Assembly: GCF_001642475.1 (NCBI RefSeq)
Contig: NW_019173933.1
Coordinates: 1 to 64,000 of the forward strand
DNA: 64,000 nucleotides
Source of the DNA: Fonsecaea monophora
Lineage: Eukaryota; Ascomycota; Eurotiomycetes; Chaetothyriales; Herpotrichiellaceae
Reading direction: 5' to 3'
Position numbers and translations under genes: made by a program. The notes beneath the pieces were generated by a model that was not told the origin of the DNA, did no database searches, and worked only from the letters and a program-made list of their open reading frames with translations. Position 1 is the stretch's first letter. The number at the start of each line of letters is the position of its first letter. Shown here one piece after another: positions 43,639 to 53,662 of the stretch.

Positions 43639-45203
43639 ATGCCGAAACGAAGACGGAGCAATGATGATACTGGCAAGCAGCCAGCGCCAGCGAAACGAAG
43701 TCGCACCGGGTCCAAGCGTCATCTGCTGGACATCAGCGATGAAATTCTCCTGCGCATCTTATCATTTCTCCCTATCAAAGACTTGCTGAAGACCGAGTGG
43801 TAAGTACCTGAAGCAATACCCGTGTGCTCGCTTTTCACTAATTTGTCCACAGTGTCTCGCGCCGACTTCATTCCCTCGCTACCGACCGCGGAATCTGGAA
43901 GGTTAAATATATGCAAACATGGGTGCGGCCGCGCTTGCGACGGCTTCCACCTGCAGGCACAGGGCACCACGATCACTCGGTAGATTGGAAAAGCCGGTTC
44001 AGGATTAAATCAAATTGGTCAAAAGGCCAGGCCAGATTAAAGGAGGTTGAGGTCGCTCGGCCGCCTGCACCACCCGTGATTGCGAAAGTCCATCGGGGCA
44101 TGATATTCACGGTCGATCCAGCCAATGGCTTGCGAACATGGTCTCAGCGGGATGTGACGAAGACACCAAGGGCGCAGACTCAACTTCATGGACCGTCGAC
44201 CGCCACCTGCATGACTGTAGAATCCATCGACGACACAACCTATATCTTGCTTGGGTTCGACGATGGATCTCTCTCGATTTACATCTACGATCATGAGGGC
44301 CAAATCGAGCGCCGGTCAAGCCACCAGTCCGCGGACGGATCCCTAATGGCTATTTCTCTAGCTTTTCCCTACGTGATGACGGTCTCCAGAACAAAGTACC
44401 TAAGCCTGTATCATTGCGACTCGAAGGGGATTCAAGACGGAAACGCGACCGATATATTGACAATTGCTCGACTGCAGTCCGATGCCTCCTTTGCGCCCAT
44501 TTCGGTAGCCTTAAGGCGCGCCCCAAACCAGGTCATTGCGACTATCGCGTATGCGTTTAGCAGATTCCAGTTTGGATGGTGTGTTGGGTTACAGGAAATT
44601 CGTCTGACCACCGCCGGCAGAGTCATGGACAGCAGATTGGCGTCAACCTTGAGCCGTCCCTACACAGGCTGGAGCAAAGGGGATATGACCACCCGATCGA
44701 CAAGTTCTCTGCCATTGCCTCTGCACCCTCAACTGATGAATCCGCCTACCTCTCTTTCTTACCAACATCCGTTCCTGATCGGGACCTTGGCAGACAACAC
44801 AATCATATCGTTCCTCGTGACTTCAAATGATGAAAAGCTAGAGATTAGCGCCGGACGACGTCTTTGGGGTCACACATCGGCAGTGTCAGGCGCAGAAGTC
44901 AACAACCGGGGCAAAGCCGTGTCGATCAGCTCTCGCGGAGATGAAATGCGAGTTTGGGAACTGGAACCTGTGATGGCCACTGAAAACCAACCTCGGGCCA
45001 GCACCGAGATCATAGCGGTCGATGCGCTGTGTGGTGGCGCTGAGCTGTTGCGGGGGCGAAGTCCTACGCTGGGATTCGCCTTGGGCGAGCTAAGACGCGA
45101 AATGGAGCTTACGCGACGATGGGTTGGCTTCGACGATGAACAGGTGGTGGTGCTGGGCGAACGAGGTCAACGACAGATTATGGCATTGTACGATTTTACG
45201 TAG
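43639..45203 (+). CDS. F-box protein with a beta-propeller (WD40-like) region, 2 exons
   Basis: CDS join 43639..43799, 43853..45203, 503 residues. A basic start (PKRRR, AKRSR) is followed by an F-box at about 29-75 (LLDISDEILLRILSFLPIKDLLKT, then CVSRRLHSLA and GIWK). The remainder contains degenerate WD40-like repeats, for example LLGFDDGSLSIYIYD and WGHTSAVSGAEVNNRGKAVSISSRGDEMRVWELE. F-box proteins recruit substrates to SCF (Skp1-cullin-F-box) ubiquitin ligases, with the propeller as substrate reader; the substrate here is unknown. The 53-base intron splits a Cys codon within the F-box. A longer frame runs upstream to 43408 but lacks an ATG in suitable context. Confidence 0.88.
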
Positions 45204-45872
45204 CATGGAACGGGATGTTTTCCTCGTTTTTTCGATTTGAACAAGCACATATACACAAGATCTCCAGGGTGTCAGTCTCGAGATCAGGCTCAAGAGGCGT
45301 TTCGACTTGTCGAAATGTATCAACGTCTGGTGACAACTGCCCTTATCTGCAACGACGACGAATAGGATGCAAGGAAGCCTTCCGCGTGGTTACAGCAATG
45401 CCAGGAGAGGAGCCTGAAAAGATCCAGACCAACGGCAGAACAAGGCAGTGCATTTTTGCAGCTGGTAACCCAACCCGAGTCGTCAGGTCTGTGCCTCTCT
45501 CGTACAAGTACGCAGACAAGTGAATGGGCATGATTGGAGCCATAGACAGAGTTTTTTTTTCGTTCGATTCCCCTATTAGTATGACGTTGTGACAACCCCG
45601 GTGTCTAAGTTAATTCTGCCAATCCACGCCGCCGGCCACTTTTTCTCCATCGCATTTTCTCCTCAGCTTTAGTTTACCTAGCATTCACCTCTGCACACAC
45701 ACAACAAACTCGACGCTGAGGCTCTTCTTCCCATCTTGTTCCTACTGTGCTTGATCTCTGGTACGCAGCTACATATTCTCGTTATCTTTGCATGGATTGC
45801 GTCTTCTGGAGACTGAGAACTGACTGAAACTTCAGATCTCACTGAAACGAACCACCGTCCAAACAAAACATC
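45204..45872. other. Intergenic and 5' leader of zinc-knuckle gene
   Basis: 669 bases. A likely 5' UTR intron may run from GTACGC near 45760 to TTCAG near 45835, just before the ATG at 45873. A T-run lies near 45551-45559. No gene is supported. Confidence 0.45.
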
Positions 45873-46919
45873 ATGGACAGAGGCTGCTATAACTGCGGCG
45901 ATTCATCGCATCAGGTACTGGCGACCGATATCATTGGTCCTACATCCCCTTACTTTCATTCAGGCACGCGACTGCCCCAAAAAAGGCACACCGACCTGGT
46001 GAGTAAATCTGATCCGTTTGCCACCATCTGGCCTCTCACTTCAGATTGACTGACATGTCAAACAGTTACAACTGCGGAGGTACGTCGCACACAAGTCACT
46101 TCTAGTCCCTTGCCTTTACTTATCTCGTCCACAGCCGAAGGCCACGTCAGCCGAGAATGCACTGCTGCGCCCAAGCCAAAGTCTTGCTACAAATGTCAGT
46201 ACAACCAGCGAAATGATGGAAGTCGAAACACATATATTGATTCACTTACAGGTGGGAATGAAGGACACTTTGCGCGCGACTGCCCTCAAGCTGGTCCTCC
46301 TGGAGGTGCAGGAGGTGGCTGGGGTAGCACGGGCGGCAACACCTACGGTGGCGGCTCGTCTCGAGAATGTTACCGCTGCGGAGGGCAGGGCCACATAGCG
46401 CGGTAAGATATGATTACTATGATTCGAATCGACATTTGCTAATCTCCTCAGTGACTGCACTTCCAGTGGAGGCGGCGGCGGCGGGTTTGGCGGCGGGTTC
46501 AATCGCGGTGGTGGAGGTCAGACCTGCTACGTGAGATCACTTCTTTTCTCCAATCATGAGATCTGTACTGACAGAAAGGACACAGTCTTGCGGTGGCATC
46601 GGCCATATGTCTCGGTATAGCACAGTTGGAACTTACTTGCTCTATCTGCCTGGCTAACCATTTTCAGTGACTGCACCCAGGGTCGAACTCAGAAATGCTA
46701 CGTATGTTTCCCTCACCTACATCGGCAATTAGTACACTGACTGACACACGCGCAGAACTGTGGCGAACAGGGTCACCTCTCTCGCGATTGCCCATCCGAG
46801 CCATCCTCTGAGCGCATCTGCTACAAATGTGAGACCACCTTCTTACCATTGCGATACCCTTCTGACCTTGCATTCCAGGCAAGCAACCAGGACACTTGCA
46901 GTCCGCTTGCCCCAACTAG
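45873..46919 (+). CDS. CCHC zinc-knuckle nucleic-acid-binding protein (CNBP/Gis2-like), 10 exons
   Basis: CDS join 45873..45914, 45964..45998, 46066..46079, 46135..46194, 46252..46402, 46452..46530, 46586..46614, 46668..46701, 46756..46828, 46879..46919, 185 residues. Seven CX2CX4HX4C zinc knuckles are present, from CYNCGDSSHQARDC to CYKCKQPGHLQSAC. Two Gly-rich linkers resemble RGG/GGF spacers, one between knuckles 3 and 4 and one between 4 and 5. Relatives bind single-stranded nucleic acid and mRNA and affect translation. Nine introns of 49-67 bases interrupt only 558 coding bases; exon 3 is just 14 bases. Introns fall at recurrent places in the repeats (inside the second Cys codon, after Tyr, or inside the Arg before Asp-Cys). 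All junctions are GT-AG and restore intact knuckles. Confidence 0.93.
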
Positions 46920-48375
46920 TGACTTGCACGAGCGTCTTGACGAACCGACCACTGCTTTTCCTTTCTTATCCAATTCACGCATAAAGATGGTCCCTGGGAT
47001 GGTTGGTGATGTAACATCCTATCTTGAGCATCACGATGACATGATGAACACGCATTCGAGCAAATGACAAAAAGGTTACGACAGAATTTCCAATTTTCGG
47101 ATTCGGCGATGGCTCAACATCCTAGGCGAACCATCTGTGGTTGGTGGAAGGGCCTTTCTGAAACCGGGTGATGACGGGAAGAGATTTCGAAAAGGTCTTT
47201 GCAATGCAGGAGCAAGCGGACGATGGAAAAAGGAGAATTTTGAATGGGGTTCGTCGAGATCAATCAGATTGCACGAGAACCAAGGACATTGAACAGACGA
47301 ATTAGGCTGGGACAAACTGGGGTGTTGCTGGAAGGGGGCAAAGTTTCATTCGTTCAACGAGTCAGCATGCAGCTCGGAGCACTGACATCAAGAATCAAAG
47401 GACGCTGTGCGATGAAATACCAGCAATATGCGAAGAATTCCTGGCAGGTAGAGATGAGGTCGAGAGGAGCTCGGGCTTTCTCGTATGTCGAGATGATCCA
47501 TCCCGACAAGGTTGATAATAAAACGAGAGAGCTCGCCGACCACTTCCCGTTCTTTGTTCCCTTGTCATGCTGCTGTAGCATTGCAGAAGCTTCCGCCAGC
47601 TATTCGTCTGTATAGCGAACGCGCGTTCCTGGGAGAGGTAGATCAGTGGTGATCGAATTGTTGCATCGAGTACAAGGCCATCCCGGCCAATCTTCTGACA
47701 GGAGAGACGACATGTACCCCGTATTTCTCCGAGTGCGTACGAGTAGAAGCTACCAGCTTCCAGAGACGGGATGCATTTTATAAGTATCGTGGTCCCTGTC
47801 ATAGAGGTCATTACTGATAAAGGTAGCTGACGGATTGGGATCGGCGAGTCGGATGAGTGAAGTCCGGCCCCCTGCCCCGCCTCGACGCCTCGTCAGGTTT
47901 CAGGTTGCGGTCATCAACGGGCATCACTGGCACTGCCACTGGCACCTACGGGCAGCCTCTCCAATCATGTGTAGCCTATTCCAAGGTCCCTGGAGCCCTT
48001 GTCCGACACCTTACGCGTCCTCCGCAGCAGCCAAGCGCAACCAAGCCTTCCTTGCCCGTTGTTTGCTCGACCGTGATTCGCAGCCTTGTGCTGCCCGCTG
48101 CTATTTCAAGTTCCAGGAACAGCATGCGCCCCAGTCTTTTTTGTTCCCGTTCACCAACGCCCGCGTACCCAAGACCACGTACGAGTACACTGACCTCCCT
48201 GTCACCCTGTCTATCCAGCCCCCCTCCCCGGCCGACACTAGATACTGGGTATGATTATGAATGGCGTCTCAGTTCCTCGAAGAGGTCTTCGGCCGCTCTT
48301 CCTCCTTCTTTCTTTCTCCCACCAGACATTTACCACACCTCGACGACATTTCCATTCGATAACAACCCACTCGCT
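46920..48375. other. Intergenic, zinc-knuckle gene to cytochrome b561 gene
   Basis: 1.46 kb. An open frame in phase with the downstream gene extends back to 47857 (about 170 codons), but begins at GTG, is Ser/Pro/Arg-rich and precedes a clear signal peptide start, so I read it as leader. No other gene is supported. Confidence 0.5.
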
Positions 48376-49355
48376 ATGGCCAGAAGCTCAATCATCACTC
48401 TAGCTACTGCAGCTCTATTGGCAACGACTGCCAATGCTCAGTTCGGGTACGGATGGGGAGGTGGATGGGGCAATGGAAACGGAAATGGCTGTCCTCCTTG
48501 GGCCAGCGATTGTGACAGCTCCGACGATAGCGGCGATGGTAGTGGCTCTTCGTCTTCGAACGGCATCTCCCAAAGCTCGCTTTTCTCCTCACCAGCAGCG
48601 TTCGATCACGCAACTCGCATCCTGATCGCTCACGCTGTGCTGGCCTCTGCAGTCTGGGTCCTCTTTGTCCCGTCACTCGCTATCCTACTACGCCTAAACA
48701 TCAAGAATCCTATTGTGCTCAAGATCCACGCCGTGGGCCAAATCCTCAGCTACATTATCTTCATCGTCGCCGCGGGCATGGGCATATGGCTTGCACAGCA
48801 GTCTGCCGCCTTCGGTGTTTGGAACGACCCTCACCCGAAGCTTGGTCTTGCGATCCTGGCATTGGCTTTCTTTCAGCCAATTGTAAGTTTTCCATCCTTG
48901 GGATCCATCATGCTTGTATGCAATTTTGTCCATGCTAATGGTGAGACCAGTTCGGATCTCTCCACCATTCAATCTACAAGAGACGTGCTCAGAACGTCCA
49001 AGCCGGCAAGCCAACAAAAGCCCCTGGCCGGACTACCCCTGGACGTGTCCACCTGTGGCTCGGTAGGCTTCTGATTGTGCTCGGGATGATCAATGGCGGC
49101 TTGGGCATCAGATTAGCATCCTTCAGCCCATTTCAGACCGATGGTACCTCCACCAAGGCCAAGATTGCCTATGGTGTCATTGCAGCAACCATGTTTTTAC
49201 TCTACCTTGTGTTTGTGGTCACCTTTGAGATCAGGAAGTCGAGGGCGAGCACGGAGGAGGTGCGAAGTAGACAGCAGGTGGTCGCCAACAAGGATGGGTT
49301 GCCCTCATATGACGAGAGCGAGGAATCTGTGGGCAGACCCAGCAGATACAGCTAA
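48376..49355 (+). CDS. Cytochrome b561-type membrane protein with signal peptide, 2 exons
   Basis: CDS join 48376..48882, 48951..49355, 303 residues. A signal peptide (about 1-20, ending TANA-Q) is followed by a short Gly/Asn then Asp/Ser-rich extracellular segment. A b561-like domain of five or six helices (about 78-265) follows. Candidate heme-ligand histidines occur in ILIAHAVLA, LKIHAVGQ, SLHHSIYK and GRVHLWLG, matching the four-His pattern. A short cytosolic tail closes the protein. Such proteins pass electrons across membranes, often linked to ferric or ascorbate reduction; secreted fungal relatives carry DOMON or CBM modules, which are absent here. The 68-base intron is phase 0. Confidence 0.87.
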
Positions 49356-49547
49356 ATCCCTGATGACTTGGGTCACATCTGATTGTTTGATGATGTTCCC
49401 TAGGAGGACAAAAGAGACAAATGTGGTTTACGAAAAGTTCCTCCCTCTTATTCCACACATTTGATGGTGAGATGACATGATATGATAATGGTACATATAA
49501 GATCTTACATACAAGAACTGTTTTTTTTTCCAACAGATCCTTACAAC
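49356..49547. other. Convergent 3' spacer
   Basis: 192 bases between the 3' ends of the b561 gene (+) and the ICMT-like gene (-), with a T9 run near 49521-49529. Confidence 0.5.
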
Positions 49548-50336
49548 TCACCAAACCCCTGGGATTAGAGCGTAGGGTACCTCCCTCTTGACCTTGGCCC
49601 ATTGCTCGCCGTACTTGTTTGCCATGTACTCGTCCAGGATAGGGATAGCTCGAGCACCAAAGTCCCAGAGAAACCAGCCGCCGACAACAACACCCCACAC
49701 GGGACCGCCAGACGCCAGGGCGTACCCGGCACGCCACATCGAGTAGCCCAGGTACGAGACGTGACGGACGACGGAGAACAAGCCGCTTGTATAGACTTTG
49801 CCTTTGTTCGCGGGGTCCCTTTTGAAATTGCGACGCTGGACCTCGGAGACGGTCTCGCTCAGCAACCCGCCCGCGAACAGCACCGTGCCGACGTAGACGC
49901 TCCAGGGGGCGAAATAGACGGGGTTCTCGGCCGACGCGTCGTACAAGAGCGTGTTGAGGCTGTTGAAGACAGTGTTGAAGACGCTGATGGCCACCGCCGC
50001 GCCCGGGTACACAGGCTCCTGGGCCGTCGCGACCTTCCAGAAGATATGCTTCGCCGCGGCCCCGATCGACATGGCCCAGATCACCGTCTGGTACGGCGTC
50101 AGGCCCGTCGCTGCCAGCACGGGCCCGCCCGCGACGGGTGCATGAAGCGCCGCCGCCGTCGCAGAAGAAGAGAATCCCAGCTTCGACGCCAGCAGCGGCA
50201 GCGGCGAGTGTAGCAGGAGATGTCGTTGCAGCAAGGGGTCCAGCGCCCGGAGACCAATCAAGAGCGTGTTTCCGACCAGGTCGCTCCCGTAAGACCCCCG
50301 GGGCACCAGGTCGAACTTTTTCTTGTCCTCTGCCAT
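49548..50336 (-). CDS. ICMT / steroid 5-alpha-reductase-like integral membrane protein
   Basis: Single exon, 262 residues from ATG at 50336; the open frame continues upstream to 50510 but that part is Pro-rich and has no family likeness. Several hydrophobic helices are seen (for example GLTPYQTVIWAMSIGAAA and VYVGTVLFAGGLL). The C-terminal end has the shape of the DUF1295/isoprenylcysteine methyltransferase superfamily: KVYTSGLFSVVRHVSYLGYS, then ARAIPILDEYMANKYGEQWAKVKREV. In this superfamily, members are membrane methyltransferases or sterol/fatty acyl reductases; the exact reaction cannot be assigned. Third codon positions are strikingly GC-rich compared with neighbouring genes. Confidence 0.78.
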   Translation of the reverse strand: MAEDKKKFDLVPRGSYGSDLVGNTLLIGLRALDPLLQRHLLLHSPLPLLASKLGFSSSATAAALHAPVAGGPVLAATGLTPYQTVIWAMSIGAAAKHIFWKVATAQEPVYPGAAVAISVFNTVFNSLNTLLYDASAENPVYFAPWSVYVGTVLFAGGLLSETVSEVQRRNFKRDPANKGKVYTSGLFSVVRHVSYLGYSMWRAGYALASGGPVWGVVVGGWFLWDFGARAIPILDEYMANKYGEQWAKVKREVPYALIPGVW

Positions 50337-50899
50337 TGCCCTGTGCCTGTAATACTCGCAGCGACGAGGACAGAATGTAGTCAGATTCGGGGGTGACTTT
50401 GTGACCCACACGAGATGTTTTCGTGGGTTAAGGGCATGGGTAGGGTTCGCGGAGGATTGAGGAGGAGGCGGTTTATGGTGAGCGGCAGGTCCCTGACCAA
50501 GAACCACCAAACGGGTGCGGAGGGACGGAGTAGCCCATTATTGTTATGGCGAGAGAAAAGCTGTCGCTGAGCACGCCGAATCGGGTTTTTCTCGGCTCCA
50601 GCCACGACGATACACAACCATAGCGACGATGAGCCCTCTCGCCCTTGCATGCGGCGATGCATGCAAAGTCTGGGGAGAGAATGGAGGTGTCTGGCCGGTT
50701 GCATAATTCTCTCACGATTATCAGCCTGTAGCTATTACTAAAGTGCTTTATTAACGCCTTGCAAAAACACAAGGATTTGTTACTACGCAGGTATGCAGAT
50801 GACGGACTACTCCGTCTATAGCAAGTTCCTACTCGTATTACTCCTGATATCCATTTTCCCCTTCACTCAAATCTTCCCACCACTTCCTTGCGCTTGGAC
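50337..50899. promoter_or_regulatory. Divergent upstream region, ICMT-like / SDR
   Basis: 563 bases separate the two start codons. No convincing TATA box or factor site; short frames only. Confidence 0.4.
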
Positions 50900-51721
50900 A
50901 TGGCAGAGTCTGGGTTTGACATAGGGTTCGGCCTCGAAGGTTCGCACGTACTGGTAACCGGATCTTCGGGGGCCATTGGATCAGTGGTGGTCAAAGCATT
51001 CCTTGCCGCAGGCGCATATGTGTCGGCATTTGATCTTGTCGAGCCTCGACAACCCATCCAAAACGAGCGGCTCAACTTCTACCAGGTCGACATCACAGAT
51101 GAGTCCAGGGTAGAGCAGGCTATGGAGTCAGCCAGGACTGTGTTCGGGGTAATAACAACATGCGTTTTAGCCGCAGGTCTGGACTTGTCCTACTGCCCTC
51201 AACAGTCCCTCGTCGACATGCCACTTAGAGCATGGCAGAAAGTGCTGAATGTCAATGTCGACGGCACATTCCTGACCTGTCGAGCGTGGCTTCGAGGCAT
51301 CAGAAGTCACGCAACACCCGCGGCCAAAAATATCTCTGCTATTCTTTTCGGTAGCGAGGCCGGAACCTTTGGAGTTCCATTGTGCGCGCCGTACGCCGCT
51401 TCGAAGTCGGCGATTCAACACGGCCTTGTCAAATCGCTTGCTCGCGACGCCGTCAACATCAACCCACGTTGTCGTATCAATGCCGTCGCGCCAGGTCCTG
51501 TAGCCACAGCGCAATTTCAAAAGGAATGCGACGATGATCCAAAGGCTTTGTGGCGCGAAGCCCAAGCAACCGTTGCATTACATCAGCCGGTTCCAATTGA
51601 GGCGGTTGCAAGAGCCTGTCTATTCCTCGCAAGCGATAATTTTTCTGGTAATATAACTGGACAAGTGTTGCCGGTTGACTCTGGGAAGAGTGGCGCTCTG
51701 CTGTGGCCAGAAGCACCATAG
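50900..51721 (+). CDS. Short-chain dehydrogenase/reductase (classical SDR)
   Basis: Single exon, 273 residues. The Rossmann cofactor motif is TGSSGAIGS near 23-31, followed by acidic AFDLVEP after strand 2, which points to NAD(H) preference. Structural NVNVDG, catalytic Ser in ILFGSEAG and YAASK (Tyr and Lys) are present, and the typical INAVAPGPVAT follows. The C-terminus has the usual NITGQVLPVDSG sheet. SDRs oxidise or reduce alcohols and ketones; the substrate is unknown. The start was set at ATG 50900 because the longer frame opens with TTG. Confidence 0.92.
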   Translation: MAESGFDIGFGLEGSHVLVTGSSGAIGSVVVKAFLAAGAYVSAFDLVEPRQPIQNERLNFYQVDITDESRVEQAMESARTVFGVITTCVLAAGLDLSYCPQQSLVDMPLRAWQKVLNVNVDGTFLTCRAWLRGIRSHATPAAKNISAILFGSEAGTFGVPLCAPYAASKSAIQHGLVKSLARDAVNINPRCRINAVAPGPVATAQFQKECDDDPKALWREAQATVALHQPVPIEAVARACLFLASDNFSGNITGQVLPVDSGKSGALLWPEAP

Positions 51722-53662
51722 AGTTGGCCCGATTTACCTCTAGAGCAGCATAGGCTGGGAGAGGAGAGGTTTCTTGGTCGGTACCCAGTCCGTCCAAGTG
51801 GTTGGATCGAACTGAACAACTCTTCAACTCTTCAACTCTTCTGGAGCCTCATTTCAGTAATTCATCCATTTAGGCTAGAAAGAACATTTATGGAGCCAGC
51901 ATGCCGGTTCAGAAAGGGAATGTTGTCTAGTCTGACGGAAAGGGACTGAAGGCTTTGCGACTCCAGACAAACTGAAGCCAGCTGTCGCTCTCAGTGGAAA
52001 TTTGACTTTTCTTCCAAGACTGAGCCATGCCTATCAAAAGTGGCGGCAAATTTTCATCTGTGTAGCGGAGTCTTGGCCGGCCCCTATAATGTCTTGATGG
52101 CTGTTGGCGAGGGCGTCCATTTTGAGTCATACCGTTATTTATATCTGCCTGATGGCCTGACAGGCAGCATGAATTGCATGTGTCCGGCATCTTCTTCGGT
52201 GATTGGTAGGAAGCTAGGGCGAGACTTACCCGAGAGTTGTGCCACTGGGTAGGAGAGGGGGAAACAGGGTGTGATTGCGCAACCAAGCGGAATAGAGCCA
52301 CAGGGCTCAACCTCTGACAAGGACGGCTTGTTGATAAGAAAACAGTCAAAGGGACATCGGGAAGGTCAGGGATCGGAGGGCTGGTAACTCGGACAAGAGG
52401 TATCTTGAGAATGGAAAAATATACCATATACCCGCTAAGTGAGGTCGACGGTGACGAAAGAAGCTCGAACCTATCGGCCCGTTTCACCTCTTTTACAGCG
52501 ACTAAAATCATCTTGAATGTAGGGTCGATTGACAGAAGAGCGGGCGATCTCAGTGCGGAGAGAGACCATTTCTTCTTGTACTCTTATGATGCTGGGATTC
52601 CCACCTACAGCAGTGTGCAAATCATGCAGACGGCAGGGGTCTTCTGCGTGAATTTTTCGCCATTCCATCGTCCAACGAACACTCCCGAGAGTGGCGCAAA
52701 CAGAGTAGTTGGATGCAAGGTGACGGCGTCTGAGACCGAACATCGTGGGAATCGGAGCGAACTAGCGAAGCACATCGATACTGGAAGCAGAATCTTGACC
52801 CGCGACCACTCGAATAACGCAAAAAATATGCAGCACCAATGCAGGTGTTGAAGAGAGTTCACGCGGTGACAATCAACAACCAGTGGGAGGCTCGGAGGGT
52901 TGGTGGGATGATGGCAAAACATGGAGAATGATGGAGGGGGAGGAAAATGCAGCGAGGTGGCTGCCCACCCAACAGCCAAGCCTTGACTAACAGAAACAAA
53001 CTAGGCTCGTCGTAGATTGCCCCTATGAGCATCCCCTAGGGACCTTTTAGGGGGTCTCCAGGTGCCATCCAGGCTGCCCGTTAACTGAGCCCTGGGAAGC
53101 TCGGCGCAAAGCAGGCTGCTAACAAGCCCTGGAAGAACTCCTAGGAAAGGGACCTGGAAGGGCCGCTTTTCCACTTGCCAGGGCTCCGCCTCCACAATTC
53201 GAGTTCCATTTTGGTTAACTAATCTACAACTCTGTTCACTCATCACCAGCAGCGCCTGACGTCCTTCCTTGCTCACCGTGTTGTCATTTTCCACGCATTT
53301 GTCCTCGAGTCTCCCAAGGTGTGAAGCCCAACACCTTGTGTCACACATCTGTCGCATTTGCAGTTTGTCCTTGGTTGCACCTTAATCCTTGAGCGACCAT
53401 CCACCAGCCACAGTCCTCGCCTCGCACAAAACAACCGCCACAGGCAACACAGCGCAGTCGGACACCGTGGAAGCTCCTCCTGCTCCAGCTCGAGCCAAAA
53501 TAAAGTGAAGGGCAATTTTATGCTCTCGTTTCCTTCTTTATACGCTTCGTCCTATACCCTACACGGCTCCTTCAGCGGTTACGTTTGAGGAAGAGATGGC
53601 ATAGCGGTGTTGCGGTGACGGGTACAATTTCAGGTCTTCGAGAGCCCAAAAAATCCGACAGC
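51722..53662. other. Intergenic and 5' region of Mga2-like gene
   Basis: 1.94 kb. An 8-base AACTCTTC unit occurs three times at 51818-51841. A cluster of CCCTGG/CCTGGAAG words lies at 53088-53160. Frames at 52405-52851 and on the minus strand lack conserved features. A large 5' leader is possible. Confidence 0.5.
51818..51841. repeat. AACTCTTC tandem repeat, three units
   Basis: Three perfect 8-base units in tandem, in the 3' flank of the SDR gene. Confidence 0.9.

Noticed and set aside
47857..48375. In-frame N-terminal extension of the b561 protein
   Set aside because: The extension is Ser/Pro/Arg-rich, opens with GTG, and would bury the clear signal peptide that starts at 48376.
49231..50409. 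Long antisense open frames (392 and 203 codons) over the ICMT-like gene
   Set aside because: They are Arg/Gly/Ala-rich products of the GC-rich third positions of the sense gene and show no domain.
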